From positions 47,271,353 to 47,335,352 of the forward strand of contig CM060198.1 in assembly GCA_030549335.1 (NCBI GenBank): a stretch of DNA of 64,000 nt. Direction: 5' to 3'. This DNA is from Pontederia crassipes (taxonomy: Eukaryota; Streptophyta; Magnoliopsida; Commelinales; Pontederiaceae). Of the stretch, positions 13,521-25,592 are shown piece by piece. The notes below the pieces were generated by a model. It made no database searches. It had not been told where the DNA came from and saw only the letters and a list, made by a program, of their open reading frames with translations. Numbering within the stretch: position 1 is the stretch's first letter; every line of letters starts with the position of its first letter. Made by a program: the position numbers and the translations under genes.

Positions 13521-13634
13521 CACACACACACACAAATAGGTATACCTTGTTTGTGCGCCACTCAATTCCATTGAGTCTTGATCTTCCAACTGCATATTAG
13601 TTTTATCAATATTGGTCATCCTGTCATAAGACAT
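11113..13634 (-). pseudogene. FAR1/MULE transposase, interrupted
   Basis: Three exons fit by frame and splice sites: 13634-13546, 13423-11261 and 11175-11113, about 770 codons. Exon 2 opens with a FAR1-type zinc-binding region (13400-13040; 'SDAYEYYNKYAK', later 'FEKRHTHAL'). The MULE DDE core follows (12800-12430; 'VVSFDATYRTNK' and 'CIITDQD' carry the two Asp), then a SWIM zinc finger ('CSCKMFERDGIFCSH', about 11800-11740) and a basic tail with an AT-hook-like 'KGRPRK'. FAR1/FHY3 host proteins descend from such transposases, but the enclosing inverted repeats show this is the transposon's own gene. Breaks: in-frame TGA at 13126-13128 (normally Cys in this family), a one-base shift in a poly-A run near 12410, and TGA at 11669-11671 (probably from Trp). 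The last small exon is the least certain. Confidence 0.85.
13457..13534. repeat. compound microsatellite in transposase intron 1
   Basis: Consecutive (TA)n, (GA)n and (CA)n tracts fill most of the 122-base first intron (13424-13545) of the Mutator transposase gene. Confidence 0.9.
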
Positions 13635-14329
13635 AGTACCAACCTATTGAAAAGAAACAATATAAGAAGAATAAATAATGTCTAAAACCGTAAATTAAAA
13701 TTTCAATTTTGAACATAGTACTTTAATTAATGTTACGTTAAATATTAAAAAAAATGAAAAGAGACCATCTACTTTTAAGTTGAGTTTTAAATGCAGGAAG
13801 AATTATTGTTGGCCTAGTAAATTGACCGATCAATGAATGCATTATGAAGAAACATGGTTTTCTAAATGGCTTAAAAATGAAGAAAATAAAAAAAATGCAC
13901 AAGGGAATCATATTTATTTTCTTATGAAACCTGAGAGTTGTACCTCTAAGAAGGATTGACTACGGAGTCTTAATTCTTGTAGTTCAGAAGAGAAGAATAA
14001 GTTGTATGGATGACAAAGAAAATACCTCTTAGTTGTCATTCTTGGTATGTATAAAGAATTAATTTTAAAACTTAAAGGTTTCTACAACCGTATGTTTCTG
14101 CCATTAATTTTTCTAAGGTATATAGACCATGACAAGGAGGACATTTACTTATCCAATAAAGTAACTTAGATCAAGTCAAGAGAATACTTAAGAACATCTT
14201 GAGAGTATACCTCTTATATATTGAGATGACCAGGCAATAGTGTCTTTGAGAAGTTTGCGAGGAAGAACAATAAGTAATCTTATTGAGATGGAGAAGCAGC
14301 AGCATGGAGGAGTTTGCGATGACTACAGT

Positions 14330-14589
14330 CTCCTGGTGAGATGGTGGAATGCGCAGAATGATGAACGAAAGATTATGGCGAAACAATCACCATCGCACTG
14401 AAAAAAATAATGAGCGGTTGTGCCCTAATACTTGCCTCGAAAAAAAATAATCTCGTCGAACCGGAGAGGAGAACCAACTAATCAGTTTTTAAAATTGGTT
14501 TATGTTTATTTTTAGTGAAATTTAGTGGTTTGAAGGATCTGTGGTGTGCCATACCGGCTCTAAAAGAGCTCCACAAATTCCTTAATTCC
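14330..14589 (-). repeat. right terminal inverted repeat of the Mutator-like element
   Basis: Inverse copy of 9590-9860 with scattered substitutions. It ends ...ccacaaattccttaattcc directly against the 9-base target duplication. Confidence 0.85.
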
Positions 14590-14598
14590 TAAATAAAA

Positions 14599-16760
14599 TA
14601 TGTGATAGAAGAGAAATGAAGAAATGCATGAACACATGAGAAATTTCACTGTCGATCAAAATTATTATCATGTTTTAGATGATCCCTAAATTGTGGTAAA
14701 GTTTTCTTTTTTATTTGTTTACTTCAACCTTGTTTAATATTGATGGCATCACATTCGGTGAGTCAATTCCTAAAATTGAAATTTTGGTGTTCATCTAATT
14801 AATATGTTATTAGAATGATTGAAACCCATCTTCAACTTATGAAAGCTTTTATGAAGAATATGTATTTATCCAATTTAATACTACCATTTGGTTAGGATAG
14901 ATGAAAGTTATGAGCCATATATCAAAGGAAAACATTACAAAGATAAATTTCAACACCTTAAAACTTATAAGAAAGTGCATAGTTCATTTCATTTAATAAG
15001 ATAAAGTAAAGTTGGGTTTTAGTTCAAAGATATAGCTTAAATGTGCTATAGCAAAAGGGTAAACATTATGGGGCATTTATCTAGAGGTAATATTTGTAAA
15101 TTATCAGATAATATTGTATTAAATTACCTGAGTCCACCACATTATCTTATTCACTTGTGACAGGTAATGAACAATTTACATTGTCTAGACAATCCACATA
15201 TCCTATGAAGTGGTAATACAGATTGCCTATGGAAGGATAGGCAATTCACATTACCACCTGGGTTGCAATCTTTTAAATTTTATTTTTCACATTTGTCCTT
15301 TATAGATTTATTTAAATAAATTCTAAAACATATTGAATAAATCATAATAATAATTAAATAAAGTATAAAATTAATCAAATAAATACTATAATCATTATGA
15401 CTATATTATTATCATATTTTAAAATATATTAATTATTTTATACATTTTAATTTTATAGGTGCGAATATATATATTTGTGATTTAAGTTTACGAAGTTAAA
15501 AATAATTTATATATCTAAACATAATTCTTTTGATTAGAGGTATATTGGTAAAAACTGTATATTAACTCATAAATTTATATTTTCTTATAAATAACTAATA
15601 TGAATTTCTAAATAAATTGTTTATGCATACTAAATAAGGTAATGTACATTGCTGACAATTTACTCGCAATGTTGAATGGCAACGCAGTGAAAGTACCCTA
15701 AGGTTTTAATGGTAGGCTAATGCCTTATTTGATTAGGGTGATATAAAAGAGATATTATGTGCTTTATATTTAAAAACTGACTTTATAACATTGCAGGAAT
15801 AGTTGTGGCTGTTTGTATGGGACATATAAGGTCATATATTTTTTTTGGGGAGGTCGTGTTCAGTTCAAAATTTAGATATACTGAAAGTACATGTACCTAA
15901 TACTTTGTAAAGTAACGTGGTATAAATTGATGTTTATATCAAGATTAGATAAAATATTTTCATCCGCAATTTTCTTTTGAATAATTGAAAGTAGACTAGG
16001 TGATAATTACTTGTTCTCATAATATGTATATCTCATCGGATTGGAGCTAATTGAATATAGATTAAGGTGATAATTTCTTGTTCTCATAATGTATTCATAT
16101 ATAAGGTAGGCAGCTTCTCATTGTTTTATATTGTGCGAGTAAAAGATTTTCGTGAGATTCAAAAGGAATATCACATCAATCAGTCTTAATAATCGATTGA
16201 TATTTTAACGTGTGTGCACAATTTTTAGTACCACAAAAGTTAAAAAGCTAGACACCGCTTCTTAAGATTGCGGTAGACAATAACAAATAATGTGCACCTC
16301 ATTAAATAAGATCATAATTATTAAAATTTATTTCCTTAAATCTCTTCTAAATTTTTTTTTGTGTCTAATCCTAAATTATTGATTTATCATGTGACGTTCC
16401 TAAACTTTACCATAATTTTTACTTCAAATTCTGTTAATTTTTTGTTATTTTTTCTTTCTATTCATTAAAAGAAATTGTTCTCTCTTTTGATGTATAAAAT
16501 AAAATAAAATATTTTGACAAATCAGTAATGTCAAAGATTTTTTAAATATTTTTAGTTTTTATATTATTTATTATATTATTGTTTTATTCTTTTAAAATAT
16601 TAAATAGAGGATAGTTTGTGAAAGGATTTTTCCACAAATAAAAAACTGAAAATAACGAAATGACTAAGTGAAAATTGTAATAAAATTTAAACACGTCAAC
16701 ACGAAAAATCGACTATAGTTCATTGGAGGTTTAAAAAAAATAACCCCGAATAATCACAAA
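14599..16760. other. AT-rich intergenic DNA
   Basis: No gene seen. It includes a possible miniature element (15077-15705). The remainder has long A/T runs and stops in all frames. Confidence 0.5.
15077..15705. mobile_element. possible Tourist-like miniature element, diverged
   Basis: The left edge reads ggggcatttatctagaggtaat, like the ends of the element at 43005-43561 (GGGCCGTTTGGTATGAGGTAAT) and the one ending at 46364. The stretch is studded with GGTAAT/ATTACC hexamers near both ends, as in the 43-kb copy. The right edge and target duplication are unclear, so boundaries are approximate. Confidence 0.35.
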
Positions 16761-17100
16761 TGTTTAAGCAAGATATTGAATTAGATTTCTTTTACGCCGT
16801 AAAAAAAAAAGTCTCCCAAAGAACCTTATCACCGGCCCAAAAATACTAATATGTACCTTGGAGCCAATTTTTCTTGTTTTTGTGACAGAAAAACTTGTAG
16901 CTTCATCGTTGTTTCCCTGGCGAGACACTTTGAACTTTGAACTTATTCCTTCAGCTACGCCGTGCCTGATGGGGTCCTTGGATCGATTTTTTGCTTCTCT
17001 CTTTGTCACATACTTAACACGCTGCGCAGGGGAATCCAAATTAGAACGCTTCATCCGCTGCCCACTCCACTCCACTCCACTCGTGCAACAAACATTCATC

Positions 17101-17155
17101 ATCGTCTCTCTCTCTCTCTCTCTCTCCCTCTCTCTCTCTCCCTCTCTCTCTCTCG
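17101..17155 (+). repeat. CT-rich tract in the probable 5' leader
   Basis: A nearly pure (CT)n run lies about 310 bases upstream of the start codon at 17464. CT tracts near transcription starts are common in plant genes. I could not place a TATA box with confidence. Confidence 0.6.
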
Positions 17156-17463
17156 CGTCTTTAATGGAATGGCAAGTGGTAGTTGCAGTAAACAAAGGAG
17201 GAGCAAGCAAACGCCAATTACTGCCAAACCCACGATCCTGCCCGTTTTCGTACAGTTAACAGTTCACCACTCGCTCGCTCCATCGCTCTCACGCACACAT
17301 GTTCTTGTCTCCCTCCACTCTACTCCACTCCACGTACGCGCTCTCGGTCCCCTTCCCTGCAGCCTTGCGTCCTCTCCTCTCCCCTTCCCATTACTCGCTC
17401 TCGCCTCCTCTGCTGCTCTCCTTCGCCGTCGCTGCACAAGCTCCAGATCTAATCGTGCCGGCC

Positions 17464-18699
17464 ATGATGAAACCAGCCGGACTCATCGTCGGGTCGAGCC
17501 CCGCCAGGGAGAAGCTTCCCGCGCCCCCCGGACTCGCCCGGTTCCTTCGCGGCAGCCGCAGCCGGGGCCGGAGCTCAGGAGCCGCCCGCTCCAGCCCCAT
17601 CTTCGTCTCCCGCAGCAGGAGCGCGGGCCGCTCGTCGGCGGCCGCGGGCGGAGGGGCCGTGATGGGGGAGGCGGGGGATCCCTCCTCCCCCAAGGTCACC
17701 TGCATCGGGCAAGTACGCATAAGGAACAAGAGCAAGAGGCCGGTCTCGCCTTCGCCGTCGTCGAAGCTTAAGAGGACGCCGTCGAGGAAGGCGAGTCGGC
17801 GGGCGCCGCCGTCGCTGATGCCGTGCCGGTGCCTGCAGGAGGATTGGATCTGCAGCATTTTCCCCGCGCGGAAGAAGCCCAAGGGAGGCACCGGCGGCGG
17901 AGCCCGGCGGTCGATTTGGCGGCGGTGGGCTTGGCTCAGCGTCCGATCCGGCGGCGGCGGGGGAAGTCGCAGCAGCTCGTACCGCCAGCAAAAGGCCGAG
18001 ATGGACAGGCCCCCATTTCCGGAGCTGTTCATCATAACGGGGAGGGATTCGGACAGGGACAGAGACGATTACGAAGAACGCGTCGTAGAAGAGCAGGAGG
18101 AACAGGGCTCAGAGCATGAAAAGGAGACGAGGGTGTTCGTGCCGCCAGCTGCGGCTGAGGCCGCAACGCCGCCGAAAAACGCCCTGCTTCTGATGCGGTG
18201 CCGCTCGGCACCGCAAAACCGGGCGTCAGCCCTCGCCACCGTGCGATTCGCCGTCTCCTCTCTCCCGGAGCTTGACCTGACGACGACGGAGCAGAAGAAG
18301 GGCGTCAACGCGGAGGATAGATTAGAGAAAAATGAGGAGAAGGAAGCAGAGGACGAGAAGAAGAGAGAGCTTAGCAACGCGACGTCCGACGAGGGGCGAG
18401 AGACTTTGGAACCGACGGCCGTGGCGGCGACCGCGGCGGACGGGGAGGACGACGAAGACGAGGAAGAGGAGGACGACGAAGCCATGCGGTCGGAATCGCA
18501 GCGGCCGCTGGTTCTTACCCGGAGCAAGTCGGAGCCAGCGAGGAGCGCGGCCGAGAAGTTGGCGGTGGCGCCGGCGCCGGCCCAGGACGCTGTCTCGTCG
18601 TACTGTTTTTGGAACAGCGGCGGCAGTGGCCGGAGGCAGCAGCGACAGATGGGCCTCGATCACGAGGAGGACAGACCCACCGATACGGCCCAATCATAA
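17464..18699 (+). CDS. plant-specific GC-rich protein of unknown function (411 aa)
   Basis: Single-exon frame, far more GC-rich than its surroundings. The frame is open from 17299, but the first 55 codons are CT-rich leader-like sequence; I chose the ATG pair at 17464 because the GC-rich, basic protein sequence begins there. Visible parts: a Ser/Arg-rich N-terminus (30-60), 'SPKVTCIGQVRIRNKSK' (75-91), a Cys-containing segment 'PCRCLQEDWICSIFPARK' (120-137), 'LLLMRCRSAP' (241-250), a coiled, Glu/Lys-rich stretch (280-305), an acidic run of Asp/Glu (328-339), and 'LTRSKSEPA' (351-359). I recall SPKVTCxGQVR, RCRSAP and SKSEPA blocks together in a plant family without assigned function. No signal peptide, membrane span or catalytic motif is seen. 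The basic 'RSxS' and 'SKSEP' blocks look like phosphorylation or 14-3-3 sites, which is inference. Confidence 0.8.
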   Translation: MMKPAGLIVGSSPAREKLPAPPGLARFLRGSRSRGRSSGAARSSPIFVSRSRSAGRSSAAAGGGAVMGEAGDPSSPKVTCIGQVRIRNKSKRPVSPSPSSKLKRTPSRKASRRAPPSLMPCRCLQEDWICSIFPARKKPKGGTGGGARRSIWRRWAWLSVRSGGGGGSRSSSYRQQKAEMDRPPFPELFIITGRDSDRDRDDYEERVVEEQEEQGSEHEKETRVFVPPAAAEAATPPKNALLLMRCRSAPQNRASALATVRFAVSSLPELDLTTTEQKKGVNAEDRLEKNEEKEAEDEKKRELSNATSDEGRETLEPTAVAATAADGEDDEDEEEEDDEAMRSESQRPLVLTRSKSEPARSAAEKLAVAPAPAQDAVSSYCFWNSGGSGRRQQRQMGLDHEEDRPTDTAQS

Positions 18700-18767
18700 T
18701 AACGCTTTTATTTTTTGTGGAATTTGCTAGATAGATCTCATTTCTTTTGTTTGTTTATTATTAACAC

Positions 18768-18773
18768 AATAAA
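18768..18773 (+). terminator. AATAAA polyadenylation signal
   Basis: A canonical AATAAA lies 69 bases after the stop codon of the 17464-18699 gene, a plausible plant near-upstream element. Confidence 0.45.
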
Positions 18774-18779
18774 TAATAA

Positions 18780-20900
18780 CAACTATTATCATGAATCCAA
18801 GCAAATTGAAGCTTTGTAGTCAATTAGGCCGAAAGGTCCAGATTCATTAGTGCTGTAAATAACAAGAATAAAAAAATATCACGAATTAACTTGTTAGTAA
18901 ATGAGATGGTATCGGTTGCTTCAAATGACTTATTAACATGTGATTTAAATTGTAAATTGATAAATCACATGTGTTCTTAAACTCCCCTACGAAATGTCAC
19001 ACGTATAACGTACACTATAAACTAAAATAGAGATTGCTCACATGCACATCAATTTTTGTCACAAAAAGAATGAAGGCTGCCCAAGGGAAGATAAATCAGA
19101 AACAAAGTAAGCACATGGTGGCAATTAAATTAAACATATGTTAGTTTACTTTGTTGCTTCGCCCCTGCGGACGAATATTAACTTATATGTACAAAACAAA
19201 GATTAGGAAACAGAAGGAATCCGAAGTCATTTTCTCGCTTAATTAATGCTCCAATTGCTGTTTTGGTGTACTCCTCGAGATCTTCTCTCGTGGGAGTTCG
19301 AGAGAGGGGCGAATCTTGGCATGAATGCGGAAATCATTCTCTGAGATATGATAGGAAGATGGAGTTGTGATGGCAAAATAGTAACAGGAGACGATCATAC
19401 GTAACAAAGGTTTTCCGATGGGAAAGGGAAAGTGAGAAGGCCTTTGTTGTGAGACCGTACGCTTCGAAAGCCATGAACTAATGAGCAAAGTGTGGCCGGT
19501 GTCGCAAAAATACATGTTCTGCGTCATGTCGCCAGGTCTCCTTGGTGCCATGGTCTACAGTCTCGGGCACACAGTTTTAACTGGCCATCACATTGCCGTG
19601 TCAACTCTTCCCGGATGGATGACGGGATGAGGGCATTGGACTCTCTTTAATTGTCATGTGATGCTTCAACTATTAGCTAGTAATCAGATCTTGCGTATGG
19701 GATTATCCAGCTAACTGTATTCAGACTCTTCAATTACTTGTGACATAAAAAATCTTGCAAATGACATATATGAATTATGACAGTTGATTCTTTTGAAGAC
19801 ATCCTGAGCTGAAACTAGTTCAAATTTCAGATTGTAGCATTACTGCTGATTGCAAAAGTAGATTGCCATATCACTGAGATGGGACCTGAGGTTGAGTGCT
19901 GAGAGGGGAGAGGCCTATAAATGTGGAACCTTTGATTCTAGCCTTTACAGTCGATTTGACGCATCAATCAGCATGGGGCGAGGGCAGTGACACCAAATGA
20001 GAGGTGGAAACAATTCTGAGATGGTTGGCAAAGAGTGTAGCTCATAAACAAGCAGACGAGGAAGGAAAATAAAATGGAAAGGTGCACACTGCACACAGAC
20101 AATTCCAACCACCTGCTTCCACTGGGCACACATCCTACTAGTGAACGAGAGATCTGACCCAACGCTATTCGGAGCAATCTAATCTCAGGATTTTGTCAAG
20201 GCCAGATGCACGTGATCAAGAACGAAAGCTAAACAGAGACAAAAGGATTTGGACGAGGGGAGAATAATCTGATTAGTTGCACAAGATCTATCATCACAGA
20301 TGGCAGACTCTTATGACGATAGACGGATGCAAACACATTGATCTAAGAGAAAATAATGCTGCTGCAGCCAAAATGATGGAGCGAGTTATGAGCCATCAAC
20401 ATCCTGAACCACCTCACGTGGCACGGGACATTGAGATGAATCACGCAGGACGAGTCCAGTCATGGAATGGTTAAGCCATTATTACATGACAGCTGGCAGC
20501 AGGACATTTAAAATTCAATGGAGGATAGTAAAAACTGTGCAACAAGATAAACCAAGAAAGACGCGTAAAACACCTGACAGTAGGAGAGACCTACGAGTTG
20601 GGCTGATTCAAGTTTAAAAGGTATATAGAGGACGAGTAAATTTGGAACATAGTTAACATGCACTGAACCAAACAGCTGCAAACTAATTAATTTGCACAGC
20701 AGATTTATGATATCAGCCCGTGTGCAAAGAGATGTGAAGGCAACTTCATAGGAAAAAAAATAGTTTAATAATCATGAAAAGAGGACAGACAGCAGAAATA
20801 TGATCCATAACCCAATGCAGCGTTTAGCCTAAGTAACAACTAGTTTCAAGAAACAATTTAATTCACCACATTCCATAAAAAGAACTCTCCCAAACACAAT
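18780..20900. other. intergenic, no gene recognised
   Basis: Mixed-composition DNA between two genes. The open frame at 19243-19551 (minus) and smaller ones have no family resemblance. A TATA-like cctataaatg occurs at about 19912-19921 on the plus strand, but nothing recognisable follows it. Confidence 0.5.
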
Positions 20901-20908
20901 CATCCAAA

Positions 20909-22954
<2,046 letters not shown>

Positions 22955-23008
22955 TGCTGTAGACGAGTTATTGGATCGAAGTCACGGAGAGGCCGCCGCC
23001 GGCGTCGC

Positions 23009-23016
23009 TAGGGTTT
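23009..23016 (-). promoter_or_regulatory. telo-box in the RPS26 leader
   Basis: AAACCCTA on the minus strand, 55 bases upstream of the RPS26 ATG and about 42 bases downstream of the TATA box. Telo-boxes are typical of plant ribosomal-protein and translation-factor promoters, where they support expression in dividing cells. Confidence 0.7.
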
Positions 23017-23057
23017 GTGGAGCTGCGACTGAGCGGAGAGGAGTCGTAACGTGTTGC

Positions 23058-23065
23058 TTATATAC
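23058..23065 (-). promoter_or_regulatory. TATA box of RPS26
   Basis: TATATAAG on the minus strand, about 105 bases before the ATG. This predicts transcription starting near 23030 with a leader of roughly 75 bases. Confidence 0.6.
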
Positions 23066-23099
23066 CGGTCAGACTACAGTTGTGATCAAGTCGAAAGAT

Positions 23100-23405
23100 C
23101 ACCGCAGCCGTTCGATTTCATGTGGCTAAATCCACGGTTATCGATTAACTATTGCGCTAATTAGAATTGTTTATTGAGTCGATCCGAACATAACGATACA
23201 TTGAGCTTTGTTAGTGGGTGGGTTTCGCAATAAAAAAATTAACCAAGTAATTACTTGAATTACTGAAAAATTCAATCTATATCTTTTCAGATATGAATTA
23301 TTATGTTCTCCTAACATCTTTTATAGAGGTTTAATCTTTATTATTGTACTAAGATACTGTCAAACAAAATATTTTATCTCGTCTTTTTTAGTCAACAAAA
23401 AATTA

Positions 23406-23490
<85 letters not shown>

Positions 23491-25592
23491 GCTCATAACC
23501 TGGAAAGAAATTATAATGATATGATAACTTTAGACCAACTGCAGTTGAAAAATAATTGAGGTATCTGAAAAAATTATACAAAGATATCGATTGCGGTCTC
23601 ATTTGGCATGGGAGAAAAGTATCTCAAAATTTTATCCAAACAGCCGCAGATTAATTTGTGGGCCACATCTGTAATAACTATAGGAATAAGAACGAATTCG
23701 TTCCAGAATTTTCTTTTCACCCAAATGAGAACATTCTATTATATTCAATGTATATTTTTTTTGTATACACGTTCAGATTATTTTGTGTACCAATTCAAAT
23801 TCTGCGGGCTAAAACAAAAATTAAGTTGAATAATCGTTTCTTTTTCACAAAATCAGACATGGTAATGCCCAAATTCAGACGGCCAGAACGAAATAAGAGC
23901 CACCAAAAACTCCAAGAAAATTAATATAAAAACATATTGATAATTTTATAAATTAGAAATTAGCATTAAAGGCGCCAAATATCATTAAAAGTTAAGATAA
24001 ATATTTGAGTAGCTCAACTTTAATCACCGATGTTATGCCATTCAAATTCTGTAAATTTGTATTTTAGCCATTTATATCAATCAATCGATTTTTATTATCT
24101 CAATTTTTAAATTATTACATACGTGGAATATATCGCATGATATATTAATGCATGTCCACAACGCAGGCAGATTCGACAGAAGTAATAAAAATTCAGAACA
24201 AGGTAAACCAAGTTTGATAGCTATCGTAAATGCGATCGACATATCTTTTGCACATTGAAGAAAACTAATATTTACGTCAATTGTATATACCAATGAATAT
24301 CAAGTTTTACTGTAAATTACTATAATGTTAAGCAGTGACAGCACGGATTCAGTCACTCCCATGCATAAGTAATTTCACTACTATTACAGAAGCATGTACA
24401 ATCTAAAATTGCAAAGCCTAAGTTGTCTGACGAATAAATTTGCAAATCTATCATCACGTCTTGACTGAGCAAATGACAGGAACATAACGATGTAGCATTT
24501 CCAACAAATTAGCACAGAACCTGAATACAAAATATCAGCTCCATGGACATGCATGGACATGGAAGCTTGAACATATTGCAATGACATCAATTATCATTAA
24601 TTATTGCCAGCTCCAAAATCCAATGATATTGTTTTCATGTAAGTTCTTTAAGTATGGATGAGGCATTCCCTCCAATCACCGAGACATCTCAACAGAATTT
24701 ACACCAACTGGATTCCAGTACACTATAATACACAAGCCAACCAACTAGGGCTTACACCATGGACAGGCTTCTCTCTACCATTGAATCTATTCTACTTACT
24801 TTGTGGCAGCCACCTTATCAGGCCTACAAAAGTAAAGTTGAAAGTTTACCATCAGATTGAAATGTACAAGAATTAGATATGATTCCACACATGGAAAAAA
24901 AGAAAGATTTCACAACACTAGCAATGAAAACCGCGGTTCTGGATGCAACTAGTGCAACATTTGTACCAAATATCACAATGAAGGGCAAAAAGAAAAAGGA
25001 AAATGGTCAGAGAGTTGCTACAGGAGGGACGAACCAAGGTTATGGATTGCTTGTTGAACCCTTTGAAACATGTGAAAGTAAGATACTCCAAATTCAGGGG
25101 TCAAAGAGTTTCATCAAATGTTCTTGGTGGAAAAAAAATGTGAGTGAAAAATCCCACTGAATCGAATTTGATCCATGAATTTAAGAAATAGTGAGAATTT
25201 TTAATCTCTCTCAATTCGATGATCCAGGATTTGAATTGATGTCGTTTCATTGATTCCTCCACATGATCTAAAAAAGACCAGCAACAGAAATTTGTGCAAA
25301 ATTCACTAGTAATGTGGTTATCAAGTTTCAACCCAAATAAAAAGTTAATATTTCGACTGACATCAATATACATAAATAGAGTATGACTCACCATGAAACT
25401 TGTAAAATGTTCCAGGACCTGCAGTATAATTTGCTAAGCAATCACAATTCTGTAATTTGTATTCTTGTCAATGTAAAGTGGCCAGATTAGCCATAACTGA
25501 ATATTGAACATCAAGGGCTTAAGCAGCAGCAAAAAAGCATGGATCAACTTTGCAGAATAATCTCATTATTTGAAATTTTCCAAGATAAATAA
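23100..25592. other. intergenic between RPS26 promoter and SIZ1 3' end
   Basis: AT-rich, with one long trinucleotide repeat (23406-23490). The part nearest 25592 should include the 3' UTR of the minus-strand SIZ1 gene. The plus-strand frame at 24879-25160 shows no family resemblance. Confidence 0.5.
23406..23490. repeat. (AAT)n microsatellite
   Basis: About 28 perfect AAT/TAA units without interruption; likely length-variable between individuals. Confidence 0.97.

Larger units (their letters stand above)
9590..14589 (-). mobile_element. Mutator-like element (FAR1 type), complete ends, decayed transposase
   Basis: A 5000-base MULE. The 9-base target duplication taaataaaa is perfect at 9581-9589 and 14590-14598, the size made by Mutator transposases. 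The ends (gggattaaggaatttgtgg on the left; the inverse with one difference on the right) open long terminal inverted repeats of about 260 bases each. The transposase gene runs on the minus strand (11113-13634). About 1.2 kb between the left repeat and the gene, and 0.7 kb between the gene and the right repeat, hold no other gene. The ends are structurally intact but the transposase is broken, so movement would need a helper. Confidence 0.92.

Noticed and set aside
11113-13634. Host FAR1/FHY3-type transcription factor gene
   Set aside because: It lies between long terminal inverted repeats with a 9-base target duplication and is interrupted, so it is the transposase of the element.
17391-18527. 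Long minus-strand open frames (214, 138 and 152 codons) opposite the GC-rich gene
   Set aside because: They mirror the GC-rich coding strand (poly-Ser, Arg/Pro-rich) and lack family motifs; the plus-strand frame has the conserved blocks.
19243-19551. A 102-codon minus-strand frame between genes
   Set aside because: No recognisable domain, no promoter context, and composition like the surrounding non-coding DNA.
19912-20122. Possible microRNA precursor: TATA-like box at 19912 and an imperfect inverted pair gtggaa...ggttgg / ccaacc...ttccac (20004-20027 and 20105-20122)
   Set aside because: The stem has gaps, the loop is about 75 bases, and neither arm matches a plant microRNA I know.
24879-25160. 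A 93-codon plus-strand Lys-rich frame
   Set aside because: It lies antisense just beyond the SIZ1 stop codon, has no family resemblance, and sits in A-rich DNA that gives Lys-rich frames by chance.
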